64,000 bases of DNA from positions 30,167,633 through 30,231,632 of the forward strand of contig CAMGYJ010000009.1 of NCBI GenBank assembly GCA_946122785.1. Reading direction: 5' to 3'. The notes beneath the pieces were generated by a model. It did not search any database. It saw only the letters and a program-made list of their open reading frames with translations, and was not told where the DNA came from. The translations under genes were made by a program, and so were the position numbers. Origin of the DNA: Linum tenue. Lineage: Eukaryota > Streptophyta > Magnoliopsida > Malpighiales > Linaceae. Each line of letters opens with the position of its first letter. Position 1 is the stretch's first letter. Below, one piece after another: positions 34,492 through 45,584 of this stretch.

Positions 34492-34611
34492 GGGAAGTAC
34501 ATGGACAAGGCCGAGGAGTATCTCCGCTAGTACAGCGGCTACAAGCCTGCTGATGTAGCTGTGTCTACGGCTCCTCCGGATGATAAGCCAGCGGAGGAGG
34601 CCTACCGGTAG
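34492..34611 (+). pseudogene. C-terminal fragment resembling nodulin-related protein
   Basis: Forty codons read GKYMDKAEEYLR, a stop, YSGYKPADVAVS, then an acidic tail ending in TAG. The G.Y.DKAE.YL..Y pattern is like the C-terminus of plant nodulin-related (NRP-type) proteins. No upstream part of such a gene is present, so this looks like a stranded 3' exon or captured fragment. The match is by eye. Confidence 0.35.
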
Positions 34612-34870
34612 ACACCATGGGCCTTTTAGAACCACTAGTTGGGCCTTCAGTACTTGGTTTTTCATGTGTCAACAGTCAGAGTTGGGCCTAGTTGCTTGTG
34701 GGCCGATGTTATCGGCCTGTTTGCCTTGTGTCCTATATGTTTGTTGTTTCGCAGGTTGTTTTGCGGGTCTAGCATTTCCTACAGCTTCTATAGCGCGCCT
34801 AGTGGCTACGTCAATCATTGCATTATACGTGGAGCTGGAGATGGCAGTTTATACGATAGGCATTAGCAAT

Positions 34871-35344
34871 TAAGGCTGGGCAACCGGTTCGGTAAACTCG
34901 AACCGAATTAAATCGAACCGAAACCGAATTAATGTTATTCGGTTCAGAATTCGAAAGGAAAATATGAATAGTTCAGAAACCAGGGTTCTTTCAACCGAAT
35001 CGAATTTCCAACCGAAATACTATAATTGCAAGCTCCAAATGGTGGATCTTTAAGTTTGTAGTTGTTTTTAGACTTAAATATTTGAAATATTTTATGACTT
35101 ATGTGTTGAAAAGTTTGATTTTATCATTGATAATGCATATAATTGCATATTTATTGTTTATGTTAGGGGTAAAAAATAATTTAAAAGTGAAAAGATACAA
35201 GTAGCTTAACAAATTCGGTTTTGTGTGAAAAACCGAATCGAACCGAATTATAATTCGGTTCGAATTCGGTTTGGGAGAATTTGGGGACCCGGTATTCATA
35301 ATTTCGGTTCGATCGAAACCGAACCGACCGAATGCCCACCCCTA
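34871..35344. mobile_element. hAT miniature element (474 bp)
   Basis: The left end TAAGGCTGGGCAACCGG and right end GAATGCCCACCCCTA are imperfect inverted repeats. Both sides carry a perfect 8-bp duplication TTAGCAAT (34863-34870, 35345-35352). The ends are filled with CGAACCGAAT-type motifs and there is no coding sequence. Confidence 0.9.
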
Positions 35345-35352
35345 TTAGCAAT

Positions 35353-35664
35353 GCTGGCTTTTGGCGAGTGAAGTTGCTTATATGCAGCGGGAGTCGTCCT
35401 ACCAGATCTATAAGTATTTGCTTTTCTGCTTCAATTTTCAACATGGTTAGTTCATGATTTTGATCCATTAAGGGAAGAAATCATGATATTGTCCATGTCG
35501 TTCAAGTATCATAAGGTTGCTCATATCATGGTAGTAAACCCTATTATTGTCAAACATGCAAAGGTCTTTTCTTTATTTGTGATTTGGCCTGCAAAGGTCG
35601 TGTATATTGTTATACTTCGTATCTGCTTTTCCTATTTTGGGAATATCTATGGAAAGAAGATAAT
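35353..35664. other. intergenic DNA between two insertions
   Basis: No gene is recognised. It continues sequence interrupted by the hAT element on its left. Confidence 0.35.
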
Positions 35665-35669
35665 GACTA

Positions 35670-37085
35670 TGACTCGCTATGACACAACTTCTGACAAAGG
35701 CGGCCAAGTGTAACCAATGAAAGGGATTGCAGTATAGTGGCTCAAGTAATAAATATCGAATCCAAGGGTCTCTAGAGTTACAATTACTCAGCTTCAGTTC
35801 ATTATCTAGCAAACCAGATTAAGATGGAAGAACTAAAACTACTCTAGCAAACTACAGTTAAAGTTAATCTAATTACAGGTTGGGAACTCACTTAGGTATG
35901 ATTCCCTATAGCCACTAGCCAGATTAATGATTGATGATTTCTAACCTGTTTCACTTTCATTCACAATGCGGAGAATCCTTGACTAGACCTTGAATCTTGA
36001 CTAAAGGATTTAGGCCCTCTTGAGTCGATTGCCTAGAGGGACGTATCCTTCTCTAGAAGAACCGATCAAGGCGCTCTGAACTAGACTCCCTCTATCGAAT
36101 GAGGTTCTCAATCGATACAAAGCAGTGAATCGATCTTCGACTAAACCAATCGATCCAATACTATCAATCTATGGTGCTCTATTGACCTAATCAGGTATTC
36201 ACTCTCATAGGATCAAAGCAGAATCAATAATCTCGACTAAAGCAGAATTGAATCATGAAAACATGCATAGATTGAATATGAACTCAAGATTATCAAGTAG
36301 GAGTACTCATACAATCATCCAATCAAACAAACATTGCTAGGGTTTCTCAAAACCTAAGTGAATGGAAGTTACTCCATAGAGAAGAGAGAGACTGCAGTAA
36401 GAATCTTCAGATAATCAGTCTTCAAGTATGGGCTTGTTCCTCGAGCTTCCAAGGCGACGAAATCCTCCAATTCCACTCCAAGATTGCCCTCAAATCGCCC
36501 TCTCTCTCTTTAGTTCGTCCCTTGGGTGTTTGGGATCCAAAACCCAGCTCTCCCCCTCAAAAAACGCACAAAACAGCAACCTGCATTCGCGACCCGGTCG
36601 GGTATTTTGGGTACCCAGCCGGGTATTTTTGGTTCACGACCGGGGGGCCTTCTGATGCTGTCAAAAATACCCTATCATATGGTCAAAATACCCGGTCGGG
36701 CATTTTGGTCGGGTATTTTGCAGTTCCGGGTCCCCTATCTTTGATTCTTCGTTTCTCCCTCGTTCGGACTCAAAATCAGGTGTCGTTTGATCCCAGGCGC
36801 TCGTAGTCTCGTCCTCTTTCTTCTCATGACAAGCTTACATGATTCTATGGTCACAAACTGAGGTAGATATCCATTCTTCTTCAAGTCATACCCGAGTTTA
36901 TTCCCCCAAGTCGCCAATTGATCTCCAATTGACTTGAAACTTGTGCCTACACTTCACTTTATGTGCTAGAACCTGAAATGTGACAAAGGAACAAAACCTA
37001 GCGTAAAATAGGACAAAGAAGGGATAATGCAAGCTTAAACGATCAAGAAACAAAGGGGAAAACATGTGCAAATATCAAGTCATCA
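35670..37085 (-). mobile_element. solo LTR (1416 bp) of the tRNA-Asp-primed gypsy-type family
   Basis: Perfect 5-bp duplications GACTA flank it (35665-35669, 37086-37090). On the minus strand it opens TGATGACTTGATATTTGCACATG (continued by ...TTTTACGCTAGGTT and CACATTTCAGGTTCTAGCA) and closes in TGTGTCATAGCGAGTCA. These segments are homologous to the LTRs at 55438-56805 and 63145 onward. The internal region is gone. Confidence 0.88.
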
Positions 37086-37090
37086 GACTA

Positions 37091-37431
37091 TTTATTAACC
37101 AAACCTTTTTCTGATTCTTTTTTATCAGCCAAACCTATAGAAATACTAAAAATTAGCCAAATGTTAACTTCCAGTTAGTAATTTTGTTAATAATATTGAC
37201 TTGACAACATGATACGGATTTGGAAGAGACACGTGAATGTCAATATTCCAAAAGTTTAGTATTTTAACTAAGAAAAGAGTTATAAAATTATTAACGAGAA
37301 CGTAAAAATGGTTAATATTTTGATACATTATAAAAGATTTGGTTATTTAATAATATTTTAATAGATTTGAATAATATAAAAGAATCTTAGTATAAAAAAT
37401 AAACATTAAAAAAACCTCTATGTTTCAACGA
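37091..37431. other. AT-rich intergenic DNA
   Basis: No gene or defined repeat is seen. Confidence 0.4.
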
Positions 37432-37439
37432 ATCACAAC

Positions 37440-37816
37440 TAGGGCTGTCAATTTGGTTTTGGTTTTTTCGGTTTTAATCGAAACCAAACCATTAAAAGGT
37501 TAACGGTTTTGGTTTTTTGGTTTTAAACCATTTAGCATATTAATGGTTTTGGTTTCGGTTAAAACCAAAAACTAATAAAAAACCAATAAATCGATAAGGA
37601 CCCCTGATTTTTTGAAGGACCCTTGATTTCTTTGAAGTCAACCATGTTTTTGGTTTTTAGTTTATCGAAACCATTAAGAAGTTTATCGGTTTATGATTAT
37701 CCAGAAACCGATAAGCCTCTTAAATGGTTTTGATTTTTGTGAATACGCCTAATTTGATTTTTGGTTTTCATGCTAATGGTTTGGTTTGGTTTTGGTTATC
37801 CAAATTGACAGCCCTA
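37440..37816. mobile_element. hAT miniature element (377 bp)
   Basis: It has a 17-bp perfect terminal inverted repeat, TAGGGCTGTCAATTTGG at the left (37440-37456) and its complement at the right end (37800-37816). Flanks ATCACAAC and ATCCCAGC are an 8-bp duplication with two mismatches. The interior consists of GGTTTTGGTTT runs and their complements. Confidence 0.85.
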
Positions 37817-37837
37817 ATCCCAGCCTCAGGTAAATGA

Positions 37838-39148
37838 GACTTTTTCCAGAAATACCACTGTTTAAAAAACGAATTCAAAAAATACCACCCAACTCCAAAA
37901 AATTTCAAAAATACCACCTTTTTAAAAAACCGCCACCCCATCCTGCGGTTTACACGAAAACGCTTGTCGGGGGCGCGGTATTCTACGCAAACCGCGGGGC
38001 TAAGGGGCGGTTATAAATTTTTTTTTTTGGGACCAAACCACTGGGTGGGGTGGCGGTTTGGCCCAAAACCGCCACCCCACCCAGCGGTTTGGTCCAAATT
38101 TTTTTTTTCCGATCAACTCCTAACTTCGTCCGAAATTTCAAACGAACGTAACTTTGCACTCGGGTATCCGATCGTAGCGATTTTTTTTTCATTTCGCATA
38201 ACTTTTCAAGATCTACAACTTTTACAAGGATGAAATTTTCAAAACAGGAATTATTTGTGGATATACGGGACCTTGAGAATAACTTTATCTTTACTTTTCA
38301 CAAATCCATGTACATTTTCAAAAAAAAAAAAAATTAATTCATGACGTTTGGATTTCGGAGCACAAAGTTATGGCCGCCCAAAGTTTGACGAAAGGCGAGA
38401 CCCGACAGTTTGCGGCTTGCAAGATCTCAAAAAGTTTGCGGCCTCCATTTTTTGAATCCGAATAACTTTTTGAGATCTTTCAAGCCGCGAACAACCAGGT
38501 CCCGCCTTCGTCTTGAAAAAAACGTCATTTGCAACCCCGAACGAGTCTTTTTTTGATTTCGTCAAACTTTGGGCGGCCATAACTTTGTTCTCCCAAATCC
38601 GAATGTCATGAATTTTTTTTTGATTCCACATAACTTTTCAAGATCTACAACTTTTTACATAATCATAATTTCAAAATTGACATGGATTTGTGAAAAGTAA
38701 AGATAAAGTTATTCCCAAGGTCCCGTATATCCACAAATAATTCATGTTTTAAAAATTTCATCCTAGTAAAAGTTGTAGATCTTGAAAAGTTATGCGTAAT
38801 GAAAAAAAAATCGCTACGATCGGATACTCGAGTGCAAATTTACGTTCGTTTGAAGTTTCGGCCGAAGTTAGTAGTTGATCGAAAAAAAAAAATTGGACCA
38901 AACCGTTGGGTGGGGTGGCGGTTTTAGGCCAAACCGCCACCCCCACCCAGCGGTTTGGTCCAATTTTTTTTTTATAACCGCCCCTTAGCCCCGCGGTTTT
39001 CGCCCCTGACAAGAGGTTTTCCGTTTTTGTGTAAACCGCAGGGTGGGGTGACGGTTTTTGAAAAGGGTGGTATTTTTGGAATTTTTTGGGGTTGGGTGGT
39101 ATTTTTGGAATTTGTTTTTAAACAGTGGTACTTTTGGATTTTTTCCAT
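37838..39148. mobile_element. foldback-type element with about 600-bp inverted arms
   Basis: The left arm (37838 to about 38435) and right arm (about 38463-39148) are inverted copies from near the ends (TACCACTGTTTAAAAA) to a short loop near 38450. The innermost stem is AAGATCTCAAAAAGTT against AACTTTTTGAGATCTT. The flanks GTAAATGA (37830-37837) and GTAAATGG (39149-39156) suggest an 8-bp duplication. The right arm is longer, so the left arm has deletions. Each arm holds a further palindrome (38030-38095 and 38895-38961). I see no coding sequence. Superfamily is uncertain: MULE or hAT derivative. Confidence 0.8.
38030..38095. repeat. palindrome within the left foldback arm
   Basis: About 30 bp reading ccaaacc.ctgggtggggtggcggttt is followed within a few bases by its complement, giving a near-perfect 66-bp hairpin. 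The equivalent copy is at 38895-38961. Confidence 0.85.
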
Positions 39149-39260
39149 GTAAATGGTCATCATTGTACTCTAGGGAATCGGACAAACAACTAGCGAACAG
39201 TAGCACTGAAGGTAAAGAGACGGGGAGAAAAGGAATTCCAAGTAGAACCGGAAAGCGACA

Positions 39261-40970
39261 ATGGAGGGCGGCAGCAGCAGCGAACAACCGAAGAAGAAGA
39301 AGAGAGTAAGCAAAGACGACGTGATTGTCAAGTTGAAGGACGACGGCGACTTCGACAATCTCCGGCTAAAGATCATCCGGAAGCTCAAAGCCGATGTAAG
39401 AAACATTGTTCAGACACCTGCCCCGCGAAACCCTTCTGTCTGTTCTTCTTATTAACCGGTCTTCCGTTTCCCGTCTTTGTTTCCTTCGATTTGATAATTG
39501 AGCTTGCAATTTGTAAATTTTGAATTGTGGATGAATTTTCGGATATTCTTTCAGAGTGTTGTTCTGTTGGCATTGTCTGAACGTTTCCTTGGAATGTGAG
39601 ATTTGGGGGAAATCAGTTTTGCTCATTTAGGGCATTGCTTCTATTAAGCTCTAAGGCCTTTTTGAAAATCAATCGAGGAGCGTTTTTTCCCCTTCTGTTT
39701 TTGAAGTAGAGAGAGGTGAATTGTTTTTCCATGGAGGTGATTGATCATGGGTGGGGAAAGTTCCTTATTCCATTCATTAACCTGGCTTCCATGTCACGAT
39801 TTATTGCAGTGTTGCATCCTCAACTGCTTGATGGGCTCAGATTTTGAGGGGTTCTTGGGAAAAATTGCCGTGGTGCTTGATTGTTCTATGAAAGACTTAA
39901 GCCATTAGCGATAGAAAGAAAATGGCAACGTAGGGAAAGTCAGTAACTTTCAAAACGGGGCTATCAAAAGAATGAATCTTACTACAATAGTAATAACAGC
40001 ATTTTGCTCAAAATTTGAAAAAGGAAAAGAACTGCTTAAGCGATTCTTTTGTGTGCGGGCTTTAGTACACCATCAACACTTTACCTGATGAAGAGTTCTA
40101 TTGGCAGGAGGAATTCCGCAGTGGCATTATTTCCATTGTGAGGAAGTCAGCTGTTCTGAATGGTGATGGCGGTTCAAATATGAAGCCAAGACAGCTTTCT
40201 GATGCTATTTTTGATGAGGTTGGGTAAGTCTTCATTACATCTCTGGATGAACGATTTAAAGCTTTGGACTTATGTAACTGCTGACTGCTGAGAGATGAGA
40301 AGTCTGCTATACCTGACGATCACTATGGTTATGGAGATGTTTGTCACCTGTTTGATCAAGTTTTCAAAGTTGCTATAGAATTTCAGTTGGTTGGTTCCCC
40401 AATATTTTCTCGACTCAAGGCACACTGCAGAGTATCTTAAAGTTCAGAGGTGCAACTGATGTCTACTTTTTGTTTGTGATTTCTAGGAATACAATGATGA
40501 CTATGGTTTCAGATAGCCTGTGGGGAATAATCAAATCAGACGACATGAGCAATGAAATTACCGAGACGGTACAATCCGTGTATGATAAATTGGCAGAGCC
40601 TGAAAAGAAGATAGAAGCCTCATTTGGTTCTCATGATGTAGCGTCTGTCCGAAATGAAGCTAGTATCATGAATGCAAAGCCTTGTGGTGTGGATGATGAC
40701 TTTCCTGGTGATGAGTCTAATGAACCCTCAGGTTTCCTTCTGCCAGTTAATCATCAAAACAATGGTAAGATACTTGAGGATTCATCACCATCGATGTCTA
40801 GCGAAAGGCCTGTAGAAGTGGGAAATGGACGTCCCAACCATTCAGAGAATTCCCTCGGGGTACATGATGTTGATATGAGCATTCTAACTGGCTTTTCTGT
40901 GGAGAGAGAGTTGAATCAACCATGCGATGATAGTGACGAAGATCCTGACGTGCCTCCTGGTTTTGGTTGA
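39261..40970 (+). CDS. BOD1/SHG1-like (COMPASS Shg1-type) plant protein, three exons
   Basis: Exons 39261-39395, 40108-40223 and 40487-40970 (735 nt) encode 244 residues. The introns are GT-AG and the frames join (KLKAD/EEFRSG; DEVG/NTMMT). The N-terminus is acidic-basic with KKKKR, which may act as a nuclear signal. The first 110 residues (LKDDGDFDNLRLKIIRKLK, ...LSDAIFDEV, ...SDSLWGII) resemble the BOD1/SHG1 helical domain, found in SET1/COMPASS histone-methylation complexes. The remainder is acidic and Ser-rich and ends in DPDVPPGFG. The family assignment is from memory of the pattern and is moderate. A foldback element ends only 112 bp upstream of the start. Confidence 0.65.
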
Positions 40971-42109
40971 TGATCAGATCTGGTTTGTTTGCAATTCCTA
41001 CTCTGAAGGCCCTCAACTAGAATGGTTGGTGGTGTTGAACTGTTGATTTACCAAATGATTGGCTGCACACCTCTGACCTATAATTTTCTAGAGAGTTGCA
41101 ATTGATTTGGCATTGAAGATCATTTTCTAGGTGATTTTGGTTGAGGCTCCTTATGAGCTATGATGGTACTGATATCTAATCCATATTTATCTTGGTCTTA
41201 TGAGCAAGTGGGCTAAGTTGATGAGGCTATCATGCTCATTTGTTTGCTGTATTGGTGATAGGGGAAATAAGAAGTCCACATGAGAATTATTTAGCAAGCA
41301 TGAAAGCTGTCCTCTTCTGAAATTTCATTTTGTATTTAGGTCATGGTGCTAACATCATGCGATAATGTTGGGGGGGGGGGGGGGGGGGGTGTTACTTGAA
41401 GTAGCACAATCTAATGGAAGAGAAAATGTATATTTGTTTGAAACACTTCGCTGAGTATCTTTTGGTACTTTGTTGTCACAAGAGCTTATTTAATCAAGAC
41501 ATACTGTTATCACTTGTGAGTTCGGGTTTTGCTCCTTTGATCTCAGCTTTCCCTGTTAAGGCAAGCAAATTGCAAAAGGAAGGCTGATAGGTATTTGTCT
41601 CCCTTCTTTAAACTTTCCTTTCCTTTCCTTTCTTTCCTTGGCATTAGGGCATGGGTATTCTTGCATGAATGCTGCAGAAAATGTTCATTCAGAATTTCAG
41701 ATGAAATGCTTCCCCTGCAAAAAAAAAAAAAAAAGGAAAAACATAAAAGAATAGGATAGCAAAGTTTGGTTATGAAATTTTCTAATTCTAAGTTCCACAA
41801 AATATAAGCATTCTTCTCGTGAAAAAACAACAGCAAGCATTCTTCTGTTATTTTAGTTGAAATCACTTATTAATTATACACAGAATCCTAGCTCTCTAAG
41901 AGGATGGATTCTCTCTCGTGTTAACTATAAAAAGCTTTGTTACTGCCTCTCTACATTGTTGTTTTTTTACCATGAAAAGGGATAAAAAGTACAAAGAACT
42001 GTTCTTTACTGGAGATTTTAGAACTTCCTGATAACTGTTCCAACTTTCAGCAAGAAATGGTTGGCTGCATGCCTGCAGTGTGTTATTCTTGATCAGTTGC
42101 ATCCCTTCT
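40971..42109. other. 3' flank of the BOD1/SHG1-like gene and subtilase 3' flank
   Basis: No further gene is recognised. It contains a 20-G run at 41370-41389 and an A15 tract near 41720. The right end is 3' untranslated sequence of the minus-strand subtilase. Confidence 0.45.
41370..41389 (+). repeat. poly-G tract (20 G)
   Basis: An uninterrupted run of G inside the region downstream of the BOD1/SHG1-like gene. It may be a length-variable tract or a sequencing artefact. Confidence 0.8.
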
Positions 42110-44377
42110 TCAGCCGAACTGCACAGAGATGGGACTTCTGACACTGTGCTTAGCAGAAACCCATAACAGATATCCTTGAGCAAATTGTTGGTGTAATCTG
42201 GTTTCGTTGGTACGAATGAACGTCACAGCGTATTTCGCATTCTGGCCCACCTTTGTGAAGTGTAACTCTGAAGGCTTCACAGCTACTCGGACCCCGATTG
42301 GAGGAGTGATCTTCACATAATAGCTTGAATTCCCCTGACCAACATTTGTAACTGTTCTTATCAATGTCTGGGAGCGCCCTAGTGTTACCGAGAGTGAAGG
42401 GTAGTTGAGCTGTCCTCCAGGTATCTTTCTTTGCGTTTTGCATTTGATTGACATTCTTGTGATAATCCAAACTTGTTTATTTGTGTACCCTAAGCTACAC
42501 AGGTACCCTATATATTCTGCAGGGTGGATGTCATAGATCAGACCGGGGTCATCTGCCTTCAATGGGTTAACATGGCCAGCTCCAATGGCAAAGAGGTCGG
42601 CAGGTTGATCATCTTGATCAATAATTGTGGTGCCTCTCCTGCTTTGGATATCGGCTGTTGTCATTATAGCAGATTTGATGGCAGCAGGTGACCAGGTTGG
42701 ATGAGAGTGCTTGAGCAATGCTGCAATCCCACTCAGATGAGGGCATGACATAGATGTGCCAGACTCGATATTGAATCTCGGGTTCTTCATCTTGTTCGTC
42801 CCTCGGGATGGCCATGCTGCTAGGATGCTCACTCCAGGCCCCATAATGTCTGGTTTCAGAATTCCTCTGCACACCATCGTTGGCCCTCTTGATGAGAAAG
42901 AAGTTACAGCTGGAGCTGTCCTGTCTCCTAAGGTTGTTCCTTTGAATAAAATGGTTGCTCTTGCTTGCTTATTTGCCTTTATGTAAGCTTTAATCTTCTG
43001 CCCTGCTGCATAGCTGACATGTGTAGCAGGAAGAACATGAGGATCAGCTAACGTACTGAACCCATCCTGTTCTCCATTTGCAAGTATCAATGCTGCGCCG
43101 CCAGCATTTTTCACTTCCTTGCCTATGTCAAGTCTATCCACCAAACCTCTATCACACAGAACAACTTTGCCCTTCACATTCATCCCTACCAATGATCCTT
43201 TCCCACAGAATTCCGACAATGGCTTCTTGTTCATCCCTGCATAAACAAGTGGCAACGTCGTCGAGTGAAATTCCCTGGGTTGGAAAAGGGATTCACCTTC
43301 AAATGTCTTCCCATTTGCTAGCTTTGCAGTAGCCAGAACTTTTCTGTCTATGGTGCTTGCACCAACTGTTAAAACCCAAGGGGCTTCACTAGACAATGTG
43401 CTATATCCAGGCCCAGAATTTCCAGCTGCCATGCTCACAAATATCCCCTTCTTTGCTGCTGCTAATGCCCCCACCGTGATACCATCTTTATATAGTTGAA
43501 CTCCAGGGTCTGCTCCTAGGGAGATTGAGATAATATCGACCCCATCATGAATCGCTGCATCCATCCCTGCAAGTATATCACTCTCAATACAGTTATGTGA
43601 GCAGACTTTGTAAATGGCTAGATGGGCACCAGGTGCCATTCCTGCTGCTGTACCCTTGGCATTCCCAAACACATTAGCATTGCTCACAAAGCCACCAGCT
43701 GCTGTGCTTGCCGTGTGAGTGCCATGTCCATCTCGATCAATCGGTGTTTCAGGTTTGCCTCCCTTCTTCCTAGCCTTAGCTCCAAGGTTGAAAGTTCTTG
43801 CACCAATCAGTTTGTTGTTGCAGTGTGATAGTTTGAACTCACACTTCCCTTTCCATTTGGATGGAGGCGGCGACATCCCTTTGCCAGTGAAGGAAGGATG
43901 AGCGGGAGAAACTCCTGTGTCCAGCACTCCAATTATAATCCCACTTCCATAATTGGTTCGGTTCCATAGCCCTGGTTTTAAGTCCAGACCCAAGAAACGA
44001 GCGCTGTGGGTTGTCTGTAGATGAAATGTCATCTCAGGACGTGCTGACACGAATCCTTCTTTAAGTTCCATGGCTGCCAATTCTTCCTTTGTTAGCCTTG
44101 CAGAAAATCCGCTGATCACATCTATGTATGAGTAAAGCAGACGACTTTGATGATGACCATCCCCTGACCTCGATGTGCTGACGACAGGTACAAATGTTTG
44201 GTGCCAAGCCTTCAGATCTTCTACCCCACCATAAGTTGTGCCATCTGTTTGCTTGACATGAACAATGTAAGTCTCCAAATCAGTTTCAAGATTTTCTGCT
44301 ATGTCGTGAGTCACTTGAGCAATAATCTGAGGAAGGATGTTGATCAAGAAAATGATATAGAGTGAGAGGACAGACAT
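42110..44377 (-). CDS. subtilisin-like serine protease, SBT1 type
   Basis: Intronless gene of 755 residues. The start at 44377 is chosen because it begins a signal peptide (MSVLSLYIIFLINILPQ). The in-frame ATG 22 codons upstream would precede it with charged residues. The inhibitor I9 propeptide covers about residues 36-120 and the peptidase S8 domain about 125-585. Catalytic Asp153 (VLDTGV), His218 (DGHGTHT), Asn320 (AAGNSGPG) and Ser542 (GTSMSCPHLSG) are all present. A PA insertion lies near 345-475 and a fibronectin-III-like C-terminal domain near 645-755. Plant subtilases act in the apoplast on peptides and wall proteins. A truncated paralogue lies at 54577-55437. Confidence 0.93.
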   Translation of the reverse strand: MSVLSLYIIFLINILPQIIAQVTHDIAENLETDLETYIVHVKQTDGTTYGGVEDLKAWHQTFVPVVSTSRSGDGHHQSRLLYSYIDVISGFSARLTKEELAAMELKEGFVSARPEMTFHLQTTHSARFLGLDLKPGLWNRTNYGSGIIIGVLDTGVSPAHPSFTGKGMSPPPSKWKGKCEFKLSHCNNKLIGARTFNLGAKARKKGGKPETPIDRDGHGTHTASTAAGGFVSNANVFGNAKGTAAGMAPGAHLAIYKVCSHNCIESDILAGMDAAIHDGVDIISISLGADPGVQLYKDGITVGALAAAKKGIFVSMAAGNSGPGYSTLSSEAPWVLTVGASTIDRKVLATAKLANGKTFEGESLFQPREFHSTTLPLVYAGMNKKPLSEFCGKGSLVGMNVKGKVVLCDRGLVDRLDIGKEVKNAGGAALILANGEQDGFSTLADPHVLPATHVSYAAGQKIKAYIKANKQARATILFKGTTLGDRTAPAVTSFSSRGPTMVCRGILKPDIMGPGVSILAAWPSRGTNKMKNPRFNIESGTSMSCPHLSGIAALLKHSHPTWSPAAIKSAIMTTADIQSRRGTTIIDQDDQPADLFAIGAGHVNPLKADDPGLIYDIHPAEYIGYLCSLGYTNKQVWIITRMSIKCKTQRKIPGGQLNYPSLSVTLGRSQTLIRTVTNVGQGNSSYYVKITPPIGVRVAVKPSELHFTKVGQNAKYAVTFIRTNETRLHQQFAQGYLLWVSAKHSVRSPISVQFG

Positions 44378-44780
44378 GGTTGTGTAACAGAGCTTGTTTT
44401 GGTCCCTCAGTTTGTTTTCAGGACTGACATATAAGTATGGCAAAGAGTCAGTTGCGTACGTTCAATGCATGTGATTTTTGTCCTTTTGGTAGAGTGGATG
44501 GAGGAATTATTGAGGCAATAGAGCCTTGTCCTGGTGGGAACTTCTACAGTCATTGATTCGACTTATGCTGTAGATTAAACCAGTTGCTTCAATGCTCTTG
44601 CTGCTTTGTGAATATGACAAAGTAGTTAAAGAGAGTCCTGTTGTACTTTCTAGCCTTTTAACTTCTTAGGGTTGTCCGCAAGACCGCAACAACTAAGAGG
44701 TTTGGAATCGTTGGAGGAACATACACGGACAGGCTACATTTTTATTGCTTCCTAAAGAGTTTTGCAGTTGCTACATTTCA
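44378..44780. other. upstream region of the subtilase gene
   Basis: Presumed promoter and leader of the minus-strand subtilase. No other gene is seen. Confidence 0.45.
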
Positions 44781-44789
44781 TTTCTTTAA

Positions 44790-45289
44790 GGGTTATAGGT
44801 ATAATATGCCCCTCTACTGTGACGTTTTATCAAACATGCCCCTTTACTATTTTTTTATATCAAACATGCCCCTGTAATTTGGAAAAACAATCAAACATAC
44901 CCTTCAGTTGAAATTTCCATCGAAAAAATCGTCAATCATGATTGAACTGAGATTTAGACGACCTGACATCGATAAATGGGAGGGGAAATGTCAGTTTTGA
45001 CCCTTGTTTTATTTCTCTAGGTCTCATCAAAGTGAAATTGCTAGAATTATTTGACTATACAAAAGAACAAAAAAAAAAACTTTAAAGTGAAATTATTAGG
45101 GATATTTTAGATATTTGGGTCGTCCAAACCAAAGTTCGGTCTTGGTTAACAGTTTTTGGATGGAAATTTTAACAAAAGGGCATATTTGATAAGTTTTCCA
45201 AAGTAGAGAGGCATGTTTGATGTAAAAAATAGTAGAGGGGCATATTTGATAAAACGTCATAGTAGAGGGGCATATTATACCTATAACCC
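44790..45289. mobile_element. MULE-type miniature element (500 bp) with about 130-bp terminal repeats
   Basis: The left end GGGTTATAGGTATAATATG and right end CATATTATACCTATAACCC are exact complements. The inverted similarity continues for about 130 bp. A perfect 9-bp duplication TTTCTTTAA flanks it (44781-44789, 45290-45298), the MULE signature. Each terminal repeat is made of three or four units of about 28 bp (ATCAAACATGCCCCTTTACT). The middle has no coding sequence. Confidence 0.92.
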
Positions 45290-45584
45290 TTTCTTTAATA
45301 AGAAGGCTACATAATAGACACTTAGAAGGCATTGTTGTATGCGTACAATTTGAGAACCTTTAAGCAGAAACAAAATGCCAAGTGTCCATTTTTCTTTTTA
45401 CATTAGCTTTTCTTGCATCGAAAACCATGAATCAAGGATGAATTATGATGAAACGTAAGTGTGGTAAATATGATAATTCAACATGATAAAAAAAAAAAAA
45501 AGCATTCTGCATTTGATCAAATTACATCTCTAACTAATTGAACCATTGATGGGTTGTATGGAAATGTATGGAAATTCTGAATCT

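Noticed and set aside
36428..36806. Overlapping frames of 72-94 codons
   Set aside because: They lie inside a proven solo LTR, and LTRs of this kind do not code for protein.
44378..44443. Upstream ATG extending the subtilase by 22 residues
   Set aside because: It would place charged residues before the signal peptide.
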